A DNA stretch of 64,000 bases from Campylobacter sp. MIT 97-5078 (lineage in GTDB: Bacteria > Campylobacterota > Campylobacteria > Campylobacterales > Campylobacteraceae), in contig NZ_QHLK01000011.1 in the NCBI RefSeq assembly GCF_006864455.1, forward strand, positions 1 to 64,000, written 5' to 3'. A program made the position numbers and the translations under genes. Positions 19,210 through 28,482 of this stretch are shown piece after piece (positions within the stretch are counted from its first letter, which is position 1; every line of letters begins with the position of its first letter). A model generated the notes under the pieces. That model was given only the letters and a program-made list of their open reading frames with translations, made no database searches and was not told the origin of the DNA.

Positions 19210-20785
19210 TTCAAAAATCAACTATAAACTTTTTATTTTTGTAGCAGTATTGTTTTTTGGCATAGCGTTTTCCTTGCCTTCTTTTTTGCAAAGTCAAAAG
19301 GGAGCAAAGATTAATTTAGGACTTGATTTACAAGGCGGACTTTATTTGCTTTTGGGCGTAGATAGTGAAGAAGCGGTGAAATCAAAGATTAAAAGCATAG
19401 CTTCAGCTTTAAGTTATGAGATTAACAAACAAAATATCATTAGTGATGATATAAAAGTAGGCGATACTAGTATCGAGTTTAAGCTTTATGATGAAGGCGA
19501 TGTGGCTAAAATTGATGCTATTTTAAAGGATATTGTCGGCTTGAATGTTGCGTTTGCAAATATGCATTATAGCTTGAGTTTAAGTGATGAGGAAATTCAA
19601 TCAACGCTTAATTATGCTTTGCTTCAAGCAGTTGAAACCATACGAAACCGCCTTGATGAGTTTGGTTTGGCTGAACCAACCGTTGCCAAACAAGGCGAAG
19701 ATAAGATTTTAGTCGAACTTGCTGGTATTAAGACGAGCCAAGATGAGCAAAGAGCAAAAGAACGAATCACCACAGCAGCTCATTTACAACTCATGGAAGT
19801 AGATGATGCAAGGATGTCTCAAGCGCATCTTTTAAGTGAAAATGAAGCGGCAAGTTATGGCGATATTATCTTAGCTGATGCTAAAAATGAAAATATTAAA
19901 TATGCCTTAAAAACTATCCCTGTGCTTGATGGATCAACCTTAACTGATGCAAGAGTAGCTTTTTCTAAAGATTCAAATGCTCCTATTATCAATTTTACCT
20001 TAAATTCACAAGGGGCAAGAATTTTTGCTGATTATACTGAAAAAAGTGTTGGAAAACGCCTTGCTATAGTGCTTGATAATAAAGTTTATTCAGCACCCGT
20101 GATTAACGAGCGTATAGGTGGAGGTAGTGGGCAAATTAGTGGAAATTTCACTCAAGAAGAGGCTAGAGATGTGGCTGTGGCTTTAAGAAGTGGAGCTTTG
20201 CTTGCTCCTGTTAAAGTTTTAGAGCAAAGAAGTATAGGTCCATCTTTAGGAAGCGATAGCATACAAATGTCAATGTTAGCATTAATTGGTGCAAGCATTG
20301 CTATAGTGATATTTATGATGGTGTATTATGGTATAGCCGGAGTTTTTGCAAATATCGCTTTGATTGCCAATATACTTGTGGTTGTGGCTGTGATGGCGAT
20401 TTTTGGAGCGACTTTAACCCTGCCGGGTATGGCTGGGCTTGTTTTAACCGTTGGTATGGCAGTTGATGCAAATGTGATCATAAATGAACGCATACGAGAA
20501 CTTTTGCGTGAGGGAGCAAGTATCAAAAAAAGCATAGAAGATGGTTATAAACACGCTATGAGTGCGATTATGGACTCAAATATCACTTCTTTAGTAACTT
20601 CAATCGCTTTATATGCTTATGGCACAGGACCGGTTAAAGGCTTTGCAGTAACCACTGGTATAGGTATTTTAGTCAGTATGATCACGGCTATTATTGGCAC
20701 ACATGGTATGTTTGATTTGTTTATAAAACAAATGGAAAAAAGCAATAATACAAGGCTTTGGTTTGGATATAGGAGAAAAAAATAA
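19202..20785 (+). CDS. secD: SecD protein-export subunit
   Basis: Inner-membrane subunit that helps pull proteins across using the proton gradient. It shows the N-terminal helix followed by GLDLQGGLYLLL, the P1-head region, and five C-terminal helices with GMAVDANVIINERIRE and SLVTSIALYAYGTGPVKGF. 527 aa. I start it at the ATG at 19202; a TTG directly before it is less likely. Its stop overlaps the secF start (TAATG). Confidence 0.96.
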   Translation: MPNSKINYKLFIFVAVLFFGIAFSLPSFLQSQKGAKINLGLDLQGGLYLLLGVDSEEAVKSKIKSIASALSYEINKQNIISDDIKVGDTSIEFKLYDEGDVAKIDAILKDIVGLNVAFANMHYSLSLSDEEIQSTLNYALLQAVETIRNRLDEFGLAEPTVAKQGEDKILVELAGIKTSQDEQRAKERITTAAHLQLMEVDDARMSQAHLLSENEAASYGDIILADAKNENIKYALKTIPVLDGSTLTDARVAFSKDSNAPIINFTLNSQGARIFADYTEKSVGKRLAIVLDNKVYSAPVINERIGGGSGQISGNFTQEEARDVAVALRSGALLAPVKVLEQRSIGPSLGSDSIQMSMLALIGASIAIVIFMMVYYGIAGVFANIALIANILVVVAVMAIFGATLTLPGMAGLVLTVGMAVDANVIINERIRELLREGASIKKSIEDGYKHAMSAIMDSNITSLVTSIALYAYGTGPVKGFAVTTGIGILVSMITAIIGTHGMFDLFIKQMEKSNNTRLWFGYRRKK

Positions 20786-21756
20786 TGCAGTTTTTTAGCG
20801 AAAAGAAAATTTATGATTTTATGCGTATGCGCTTTGGTGCTTATTTTTTATCTGGTTTTTTGGTGCTCGGTTCGCTTTGGCTTTTATTTGATAGGGGCTT
20901 GCAATATGGCATTGATTTTAGTGGCGGCACACTCATACAGCTTAAATACGAACAAAAAGCACCTATTGCAGACATTAGAGCTAAGCTTGAAGCTGGTGGG
21001 GACTTTCAAAACTTAAGTGTAACTGAATTTGGCTCTGATGATGAAATAACTATACGTTTTCTAGGTTCAAATGAAAATGTAGAAACTGATTTAAATTCGC
21101 AAATTACAAGTTTTTTAAAAGATACAGGCTCTTTTGAGATCAGACGTGTTGATGTGGTTGGTCCAAAAGTGGGCGATGAGCTTAGAAATAAAGGCATTAT
21201 GGCAGTAAGCGTGTCTTTGCTTGCGATTTTAATTTACTTAGCCCTTCGTTTTGAATGGCGTTTTGCTATGGCAGCTATTATTACTGAGGTGCATGATGTT
21301 ATCATTACTTTAGGAGCTATTTCTTTATTTAAAATAGATGTGAATTTAGATACCTTAGCAGCTGTTTTAACCGTGCTTGGATACTCTTTAAATGATACTA
21401 TTATCATTTTTGATCGCATAAGAGAGGGCATAAAAACAAGCAAGAAAAGCGAGCTTGCACCTATTATCAATGAAAGCGTTTCAGCCACGCTTTCAAGGAC
21501 TGTGCTTACTTCAGGGCTTACCTTAGCCACTGTTGTGATCTTATACTTTTTTGGCGGTTCTATGATAGAAGGCTTTTCACTTTCACTCATCGTAGGGCTT
21601 GTAGCAGGGACTTTAAGCTCGATTTTTGTAGCAAGTCCGGCTTTGCTTTGGTTTAAATTTAGTGTAAGTGTGTATAGACAAAAAGAGCTTGATAAACTTA
21701 AGAAAAAACAAGAAAAAGAAAAAATGCGTGCCATGTATGAAAAAGGCAGTGTTTAA
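20785..21756 (+). CDS. secF: SecF protein-export subunit
   Basis: Partner of SecD in the inner membrane. The first helix is followed by [13 protein letters not shown]. The membrane domain contains [15 protein letters not shown] (SecF signature) and [15 protein letters not shown]. The C-terminus is Lys/Glu-rich and cytoplasmic. 323 aa. It is translated by TAATG coupling with secD; leuS follows 14 nt later. Confidence 0.96.
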   Translation: MQFFSEKKIYDFMRMRFGAYFLSGFLVLGSLWLLFDRGLQYGIDFSGGTLIQLKYEQKAPIADIRAKLEAGGDFQNLSVTEFGSDDEITIRFLGSNENVETDLNSQITSFLKDTGSFEIRRVDVVGPKVGDELRNKGIMAVSVSLLAILIYLALRFEWRFAMAAIITEVHDVIITLGAISLFKIDVNLDTLAAVLTVLGYSLNDTIIIFDRIREGIKTSKKSELAPIINESVSATLSRTVLTSGLTLATVVILYFFGGSMIEGFSLSLIVGLVAGTLSSIFVASPALLWFKFSVSVYRQKELDKLKKKQEKEKMRAMYEKGSV

Positions 21757-21770
21757 GGAGAGAAAAAATA

Positions 21771-24209
21771 ATGGCATATGAAGCAAGTGCGATAGAAAAA
21801 AAATGGCAGGAATTTTGGCAAAAAAGCGAGGCTTTCGAGCCAAAAGATGATTTAAGCCTAGCTAAAAAATACATTTTATCTATGTTTCCTTATCCAAGCG
21901 GACGCATACATATGGGACATGTAAGAAATTATACCATAGGCGATGCACTTGCAAGGCATTTTAGAAAAATAGGCTTTAATGTGCTTCACCCCATAGGCTT
22001 TGATAGCTTTGGTATGCCTGCTGAAAATGCTGCTATAAAACATAAAATTCACCCTAAAACTTGGACTTATGAAAATATAGACTATATGCAAAAAGAGCTT
22101 TTTTCTTTAGGTTTTTCTTTTTCAAGAAAACGTATGCTTGCTACTTCTGATCCACTTTATACCAAATTTGAGCAAGAATTTTTTATCAAAATGTTTGAAA
22201 AAGGGCTCATTTATACAAAAGATGCCCTTGTAAATTGGTGTGATCATGATAAAACTGTGCTTGCAAATGAGCAGGTTGAGGATGGAAAATGCTGGCGTTG
22301 TGGGCATGAAGTTATCCAAAAAAAGATGCCTGGATACTATGTAAAAATCACTGCTTATGCAGATGAACTTTTAGCTGGACTTAAGGAGCTTGAAGGTAAG
22401 TGGAGTGCTCAAGTTTTAACCATGCAAGAAAATTGGATAGGCAAGAGCTATGGGCTTGAGTTTGCTTTTAAGCTTGATGATGAAAGTGCTTTAAAGGCTG
22501 AATCTCCTTCTTTTGAGGTCTTTACGACAAGGGCTGACACGCTTTTTGGTGTTTCTTATGTAGCTTTAGCTCCAGAACACAGCATAGTAAATGCTTTGCT
22601 TGAAAAAAACTTGCTTGATGAACACACAGCACAAAAGATTAAAGCTATACAAAATCAAAGCCCAAGAGAAAGACAGATGAATGATAAAGAAGGCTATTTT
22701 TTAGGACTTTATGCCCTTCATCCTTTAACAGGGGCGAAAATTCCAGTTTGGGTGGCGAATTTTGTTTTGGCTGATTATGGAAGTGGGGCAGTTATGGCTG
22801 TGCCAGCTCATGATGAGAGGGATTTTGAATTTGCTAGGAAGTATAATCTAGCTATAAAACAAGTCATTGATGATGAAAGCTATGATCCAAGCAAGGCTTA
22901 CACAGATAAAAAAGGCAAGCTTATTAATAGTGTTGAATTTGAAGGCTTAGAATGTAATGTTGCAAGAGTAAAAATAGCTGAGAAATTCGAGCAACTTAAC
23001 ATAGGTAAAACAATGACTAATTTTAAAATTCGTGATTGGGGCGTTTCAAGGCAAAGGTATTGGGGTTGTCCTATACCTATGGTGCATTGTAAAAGCTGTG
23101 GTTTAGTTAGTGAAAAGCTTGAGAACTTACCTATAACCTTGCCAGATGATGTAAATATCACAGGGGAGGGCAATCCTTTAGAAAAGCACCCTACTTGGAA
23201 ACATTGCAAATGCCCAAAATGTGGGCTTGAAGCTCAAAGAGAATGTGATACTTTAGATACTTTTTTTGAAAGTTCTTGGTATTATGCTCGTTTTGCAAGT
23301 GATGAAAAAACTTGGCAAAAAATCGCACTTGATGAAAAAAGCACGGATTATTGGCTTGGAGCGGATCAATACATAGGCGGTATAGAGCATGCTATCTTGC
23401 ATTTGCTTTATGCTCGCTTTTTCCAAAAGGCTTTAAGGGATTTGGGGTATTTAAAGGCGGATGAGCCTTTTGTGCGTCTTTTAACGCAAGGAATGGTGCT
23501 TAAAGATGGAGCAAAGATGAGCAAGTCAAAGGGTAATGTCATCGATCCAGATGAGATTATCAGCAAATACGGAGCTGATACAGCAAGACTTTTCATACTT
23601 TTTGCAGCCCCGCCAGCAAAAGAACTTGAATGGAATGCTGATGCAGTTGATGGAGCATATCGCTTTTTAGCAAGAGTGTATGAAAGAGCCTTAAAGCTTA
23701 AGGGTAAAAGCTTAAAAGCTATAGAACAAAATGCCTTAAACAAGGACGAAAAACTTGCAAGACTTAAGGTCTATGAAGCTTTGAAAAAATCAAATGAATT
23801 ATATGAGAGCAATTTTGCTTTCAACACCCTAATCGCAGCTTGCATGGAAGCTTTAAATGCCTTAAGTGTAGCAAAAAATGAAAATTTAGAACTTGAGGGC
23901 TTTTATATACTTTTAAATGTGCTTGAGCCTATCATTCCTCATCTAGCAAGCGAGCTTTCAAGCGAACTTTTTGGGTGTGAAAATTTTAAAAAACTTGAGC
24001 TTTTAACTGAAGTTTTTGTTAAAGATAACTTTAGCATAGGTGTAAGTGTCAATGGCAAAAAGCGAGCTGAGCTTGAAATAGAAGCAAGTTTAAGCAAAGA
24101 TGAGATTTTAAGCAAGGCTAAAGAAAGCGTGGCAAAATGGCTTGAGGGCAAAGAGCTTGTCAAAGAAATTTATATCGATAAAAAACTTGTGAATTTGGTT
24201 ATAAAATGA
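21771..24209 (+). CDS. leuS: Leucyl-tRNA synthetase
   Basis: Class I aminoacyl-tRNA synthetase charging tRNA-Leu. The HIGH motif is in [14 protein letters not shown], and the editing domain shows [14 protein letters not shown] four-cysteine zinc site is visible (CKSCG ... CKCPKCG). The KMSKS loop is [15 protein letters not shown]. 812 aa, normal. It is preceded by AAGGAGAG and overlaps lptE by 4 nt. Confidence 0.97.
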   Translation: MAYEASAIEKKWQEFWQKSEAFEPKDDLSLAKKYILSMFPYPSGRIHMGHVRNYTIGDALARHFRKIGFNVLHPIGFDSFGMPAENAAIKHKIHPKTWTYENIDYMQKELFSLGFSFSRKRMLATSDPLYTKFEQEFFIKMFEKGLIYTKDALVNWCDHDKTVLANEQVEDGKCWRCGHEVIQKKMPGYYVKITAYADELLAGLKELEGKWSAQVLTMQENWIGKSYGLEFAFKLDDESALKAESPSFEVFTTRADTLFGVSYVALAPEHSIVNALLEKNLLDEHTAQKIKAIQNQSPRERQMNDKEGYFLGLYALHPLTGAKIPVWVANFVLADYGSGAVMAVPAHDERDFEFARKYNLAIKQVIDDESYDPSKAYTDKKGKLINSVEFEGLECNVARVKIAEKFEQLNIGKTMTNFKIRDWGVSRQRYWGCPIPMVHCKSCGLVSEKLENLPITLPDDVNITGEGNPLEKHPTWKHCKCPKCGLEAQRECDTLDTFFESSWYYARFASDEKTWQKIALDEKSTDYWLGADQYIGGIEHAILHLLYARFFQKALRDLGYLKADEPFVRLLTQGMVLKDGAKMSKSKGNVIDPDEIISKYGADTARLFILFAAPPAKELEWNADAVDGAYRFLARVYERALKLKGKSLKAIEQNALNKDEKLARLKVYEALKKSNELYESNFAFNTLIAACMEALNALSVAKNENLELEGFYILLNVLEPIIPHLASELSSELFGCENFKKLELLTEVFVKDNFSIGVSVNGKKRAELEIEASLSKDEILSKAKESVAKWLEGKELVKEIYIDKKLVNLVIK

Positions 24210-24712
24210 TAAAAACTTTATTTGCTTTGGGCATAAGCTTTTTGTTTATCGCGTGTGGCTATGTGCCGACAAGCAAGGTTGCTCAAAAAATCTTTAGTGA
24301 TAAGGTGTATGTTAGCGTTGAAATTTCACCACAAGATCCACAAAATAGCGTTTTTGTTGTTGATACCTTAAGAGAAGTGATCATTAATAAGCTTGGCAAA
24401 AGCCCAGCCTCTAAAGAAGAAGCTGATGAAAGTATCAATGTAAGAGTAGGAAATCTTGATTTTATCCCAATAATCTATGATGAAAATGGCTATGTTATCG
24501 CATATAAAGCAAAGCTTAATCTTGAATTTAGTGTTGTATTCAAAGACGGCAAAGAAGAATTTATCAAAACGCAGGGTAGCTATGATTTTGCTATCTCGCC
24601 AAATAGCGTTATTAGCGATACGGCAAGGCTTGATGCGATGCGTTTTGCTTCAAGTGAGGCATTTGATGAGTTTGTCTCTATAGTTGCGATTAAAGGACAG
24701 CGCAATGACTAA
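24206..24712 (+). CDS. lptE: LptE-like outer-membrane lipoprotein
   Basis: Probable LPS/LOS assembly lipoprotein that plugs LptD in the outer membrane. A signal peptide ends in the lipobox LFIAC (Cys17), followed by [11 protein letters not shown]. The rest has alternating beta-type sequence, with [14 protein letters not shown] and later [19 protein letters not shown]. 168 aa. Its place after leuS matches C. jejuni, where the gene is annotated as an LptE-like lipoprotein. The family is divergent, so function rests partly on context. Confidence 0.75.
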   Translation: MIKTLFALGISFLFIACGYVPTSKVAQKIFSDKVYVSVEISPQDPQNSVFVVDTLREVIINKLGKSPASKEEADESINVRVGNLDFIPIIYDENGYVIAYKAKLNLEFSVVFKDGKEEFIKTQGSYDFAISPNSVISDTARLDAMRFASSEAFDEFVSIVAIKGQRND

Positions 24713-26090
24713 TATTAACGAACTTGCAAAACAAACCTTGTTTTTGCTTGGACAACGAGGCTTAAAACCTACGCCAGAAAATTATACTGAAGTTTTCGAA
24801 GAGCTTTCTTCAAAACGCGGTGTGAGTGGAGGCACAAAAGAAAAGGTAGAGAAATTTAAAGCTTTATTAATCCCAGCACATCAAAATGATATACAGCTTA
24901 AAAATATTAAGAACATTGATGAATTGCTTTTTTTTCTCATCTCAAAGATTAATCGTCAAAACAAAGAAAAATCCCCCCAGCTTTTTGAGCTTTTAAATAT
25001 TATCATGAAAAGTTTGCTTGCAAGCAAAGATAAAAAGGTTAAAGATATAGCTTCTATGACTTTGGCTCGAATTTCAAAGGCAATGGATCTTGAAAATATT
25101 TATTTGCTTGAAAAAAAATGGCAACAATGGCAGCAAGATTATGAAGATCACGAACTTGAAGAAGAGCTTAAAAAATATGGCATTAAAAATGATGATTTTA
25201 CTCTTACCATCAAAAAACTCCTTTCTCAACTTAAGGCTAGATCATATGATAGATTTGCCAAGCTTATCGCTTTGTGCTTACACCCTTCTTTGCTTCATAA
25301 TGATAAAATTGCTGAATTTGAACAAAAACTCAAAGAAAAACCCTATATTCTTGCTCTTGATCAGGGCAAAAGCGATACTTTTAAAAACGAACTTTTAGAA
25401 ATGGTAAATAAAAGAATCAGCACGGACTTAATCTTTGTGCAACAAAACCTTAATTTTTTTGATCAAAATCTCCAAAAGCTTAACCAACTGATCGATTTGC
25501 TTAATAACATCAATCAAAATAATGTCGCTTTTGTTAATTCTTTACAAAAAGAACAAGACGGTAGCGTGAAGGTTTCTTTTGATGATTTGAAAAATAAATT
25601 CCTTGCTTTAAACGAAAAAATCACACATATTCATACCCACCTTCACAAGGTAAGTGATACCAAACAAAGAGAAAATTGGACGCTTCAAAAGCATATACTC
25701 AAGCTTGATGAAGTGTTTTTGCAATATAAGATAAATTATGCTTTGTGCGTGTTTAGTGTTTCAAATTATCGTTTTATCATGGAAAAATATGGCGTGAGCA
25801 ATTTAAGTGAAATTTTAGAACGATTTAAGAAAATTTTACAAGAAAATTGCGATGAAAACGACGAACTTTGGATGCTTGATGAAAAGTCATATTTACTCAT
25901 CGTGTGCGCAAAAACTTACGAGCAAATTATCCCTTTTATGCAAAAAAATATCAATGAGATTGAAAATTTTAAATTTATTTATAAACAAGATGTCATCATT
26001 CCAAGCATAGTGAGTTTTTTTATGGATAAGGCAAGTTATCCTCACTTAAATCTTTTAGATGAACTTTTAAAGAAAGTTGATGAAATTTAA
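24705..26090 (+). CDS. Helical protein with degenerate GGDEF-like C-terminus
   Basis: 461 aa from ATG 24705 (AAAGGACAG upstream). It overlaps lptE by 8 nt and folC by 11 nt. Residues 1-300 are helical and charged. The region after about 325 looks like a diguanylate cyclase fold: DEVFLQYKINYALCVFSV, YRFIMEKYG, then LDEKSYLLIVCA where a GGDEF signature would be. The catalytic motif is missing (WMLDEKS), so it is unlikely to make c-di-GMP and may act as a sensor or scaffold. I have no name for it. Confidence 0.6.
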   Translation: MTNINELAKQTLFLLGQRGLKPTPENYTEVFEELSSKRGVSGGTKEKVEKFKALLIPAHQNDIQLKNIKNIDELLFFLISKINRQNKEKSPQLFELLNIIMKSLLASKDKKVKDIASMTLARISKAMDLENIYLLEKKWQQWQQDYEDHELEEELKKYGIKNDDFTLTIKKLLSQLKARSYDRFAKLIALCLHPSLLHNDKIAEFEQKLKEKPYILALDQGKSDTFKNELLEMVNKRISTDLIFVQQNLNFFDQNLQKLNQLIDLLNNINQNNVAFVNSLQKEQDGSVKVSFDDLKNKFLALNEKITHIHTHLHKVSDTKQRENWTLQKHILKLDEVFLQYKINYALCVFSVSNYRFIMEKYGVSNLSEILERFKKILQENCDENDELWMLDEKSYLLIVCAKTYEQIIPFMQKNINEIENFKFIYKQDVIIPSIVSFFMDKASYPHLNLLDELLKKVDEI

Positions 26091-27243
26091 AGCCTTTTTG
26101 GAACAAAAAGTAGAATACTCAACACGAATTGATCGTTTTCGTGCTTTTAGTTTGTATCAAAAGTATAAAAAAGACTTAAAGCTTAAACCCATTATTCATA
26201 TCATCGGCACAAATGGCAAAGGCAGCACAGGACGATTTTTAGCTCAGCTTTTATATAAGCTTGGCTTTAAGGTAGGGCATTTTACAAGTCCGCATATTTT
26301 TGAATTTAATGAAAGATTTTGGCTTGATCAAAAAATACTTGATGATAAAGTATTGCAAAAAGCTCATGAGAGTTTAAGTGAAATTTTTCAAAGCGATTTA
26401 GAACGTTTGAGTTATTTTGAGTATGCGACTTTTTTAGCTGTGATTGTGTTTAAAAAATGCGACTTCATTATCTTTGAAGCAGGTTTGGGGGGAGAGTTTG
26501 ATAGCACTTCTTTGTTTGAAAAAAGATTAAGTGTTTTTACGAAAATAGGTTTTGATCATACTCAAATTTTAGGCGACAAGCTTGAAATGATCGCTCGAAC
26601 AAAACTTAAAGTTATGGCAAAAAAGGCTGTGATCTCAAACGAGCAAGAAGAGCTTGTTTTGCAACTTAGTCAAAAAATAGCCATTTTAAAAAAAGCAAAG
26701 TTGTTTTATGTAAATGAGCTTTTAGACGTTCATTTGCTTAAAGCGAGCAAAGCTTACGCACAAAGACACAAACTTCCTTCTTTTTTAGAACACAATCTAA
26801 ATCTCGCACTTGCTGCTTTAAGAGTTTTGCAAAATAAAACTCAAGTTTTTCGTGCTGTTAAAAAACTTCAAAAGCTTGATTTAAGAGGTAGGTGCGAGCA
26901 AATAAGTGAAAATATCTTTGTTGATGTAGGACACAACGAGCTTGCAGCACGAGCTTTGCTTGAGAAATTTAAAGGACAAAAGCTTTGTTTGATTTATAAT
27001 TCTTTTTTAGATAAAGATATTTTTGCAATTTTAAGAATTGCTAAGCCTATAATTGATAAAATTATGATTTACAAATATGAAAGTCAAAGAGAGCTTGCTA
27101 CAAAACATATTAAAGAAGTGGCTTTAAAGCTTGATATAAAGTGTGAGGATTTCATAAAACTTGAAAAAGATCGAACTTATCTTGTCTTTGGCTCTTTTGT
27201 TTTGGTGCAGCATTTTTTAAAGGAGTATTTTGAGACCACATAA
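26080..27243 (+). CDS. folC: FolC, folylpolyglutamate/dihydrofolate synthase
   Basis: Adds glutamate to folates. The ATP loop is IIGTNGKGSTGRFLA (about 45-59), followed by FTSPHIFEFNERF and FEAGLGGEFDST. The Mur-ligase-like C-terminal domain has LRGRCEQISENIFVDVGHNE. 387 aa. I chose the ATG at 26080 over an immediately preceding TTG. It lies in a tight run of overlapping genes from lptE to bactofilin. Confidence 0.93.
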   Translation: MKFKAFLEQKVEYSTRIDRFRAFSLYQKYKKDLKLKPIIHIIGTNGKGSTGRFLAQLLYKLGFKVGHFTSPHIFEFNERFWLDQKILDDKVLQKAHESLSEIFQSDLERLSYFEYATFLAVIVFKKCDFIIFEAGLGGEFDSTSLFEKRLSVFTKIGFDHTQILGDKLEMIARTKLKVMAKKAVISNEQEELVLQLSQKIAILKKAKLFYVNELLDVHLLKASKAYAQRHKLPSFLEHNLNLALAALRVLQNKTQVFRAVKKLQKLDLRGRCEQISENIFVDVGHNELAARALLEKFKGQKLCLIYNSFLDKDIFAILRIAKPIIDKIMIYKYESQRELATKHIKEVALKLDIKCEDFIKLEKDRTYLVFGSFVLVQHFLKEYFETT

Positions 27244-28138
27244 GCGTATGCTGAATAAATTTACCATTACGATCACTGATGTTAATGGTTCAAAGCATTT
27301 TTATCTTTCTCAAGTGATTAAGAAGATTGCTTTTTACCTTATCGCTTTTGTTTTACTTTTTTTAATCTTTAGTGCTTTTTATATCCATTATTTAGATTCT
27401 AAAGTCAGCGAACTTGACGCAAAAAGAGAAGAATTGATACAAAATAGCAAAGATTTAGTCATAAATAACGAAAAAATGCAAGCAAGTCTTGCTGAAAAAG
27501 CTGAACAATATGCAGCTATAGAAGATAAAATTGCCATTTTTGAAGAGCAACTTGGGCTTGACAATGAAAATAATCTGACTTTAAATGCAAGACTTGAAAA
27601 GCTCAATCTTACAAACGAACAGCAACTAGGTGTTTTGCTTCAAATTCCAAATGGTTATCCCATAGAAGATAAAGGGATTTCTGGTAATTATGGCTGGAGG
27701 GATCATCCTATCTTAAAAAGGCAGGAATTTCACACCGGCATTGACTTAAGAGCAACCATTGGCACACCAATTTATGCCCCTGCAAATGCAGTCGTTGAGT
27801 TTTCAGGCTATAATAGCAATGGTTATGGTTATATGGTAACTTTACAACATAATTTTGGCTTTAAAACTATCTATGCTCATATGATGCGAAAAGATGTGGT
27901 AAAACCCGGACAATTTGTTTCAAAAGGAGAGCTTATCGGTTATACAGGCAACACAGGAGCATCAACTGGTCCTCATTTGCATTATGAGGTAAGATTTATC
28001 AATAAGACTTTAGAACCTCTATATTTTTTGAATTTAGATCGTAAAAATATGGATAAATTTTTTAATCAAGAAAGGAGAGTGCCATGGCAATCTTTAATAA
28101 AAGCAATATCAACAGCAGCGTCTCAGAAACAACAGTGA
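27230..28138 (+). CDS. M23 peptidoglycan endopeptidase, active type
   Basis: Membrane-anchored metallo-endopeptidase acting on periplasmic peptidoglycan. One transmembrane helix (about 25-48) is followed by a coiled coil (about 50-125) and a LytM domain. All zinc ligands are present: FHTGIDLR (H and D) and HLHYEV, with TIYAHM between. I list TTG 27230, placed 5 nt after AAAGGAG; ATG 27248 is the alternative. It overlaps bactofilin by 55 nt. The M23-bactofilin pair resembles the cell-shape genes csd1/ccmA of Helicobacter. Confidence 0.88.
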   Translation: MRPHKRMLNKFTITITDVNGSKHFYLSQVIKKIAFYLIAFVLLFLIFSAFYIHYLDSKVSELDAKREELIQNSKDLVINNEKMQASLAEKAEQYAAIEDKIAIFEEQLGLDNENNLTLNARLEKLNLTNEQQLGVLLQIPNGYPIEDKGISGNYGWRDHPILKRQEFHTGIDLRATIGTPIYAPANAVVEFSGYNSNGYGYMVTLQHNFGFKTIYAHMMRKDVVKPGQFVSKGELIGYTGNTGASTGPHLHYEVRFINKTLEPLYFLNLDRKNMDKFFNQERRVPWQSLIKAISTAASQKQQ

Positions 28139-28479
28139 TTTCAGCAGGAGCAAGGATAGAAGGACAATTTTACTTTGATTCTATGCTTCATGTTGATGGT
28201 GAGATTAGCGGTGTAATCCACTCACAAAGTGTGGTTGTTATCGGTAAAACAGGGATTATTAAAGGACAGCTTAATGCTGATAAAGTCGTTGTGAATGGAA
28301 TTTTTGATGGTGAGCTTGATGCAAACAATCTTGAAATTCTTATGGGTGGTTTAGTCAATGGAAATATTTCTATAAAGGGCTTTGCTATAGAAAATGGTGG
28401 CAAGTTTAACGGCAATAGCAAGATCAAAGACGAAACACTTACACTTATTGAAAATACTGCTTCAAAAACCGAAGAATAA
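28084..28479 (+). CDS. Bactofilin
   Basis: Cytoskeletal beta-helix protein that polymerises without nucleotide. The central domain is a series of short repeats: AGARIEGQFYFDSMLHVDGEI, HSQSVVVIGKTGIIKG, LNADKVVVNGIFDG and NNLEILMGGLVNGNIS (first one read in two overlapping parts). The termini are short and flexible. It starts inside the end of the M23 gene with a strong AAGGAG site. It probably localises the neighbouring endopeptidase to control cell shape. Confidence 0.9.
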   Translation: MAIFNKSNINSSVSETTVISAGARIEGQFYFDSMLHVDGEISGVIHSQSVVVIGKTGIIKGQLNADKVVVNGIFDGELDANNLEILMGGLVNGNISIKGFAIENGGKFNGNSKIKDETLTLIENTASKTEE

Positions 28480-28482
28480 GTT

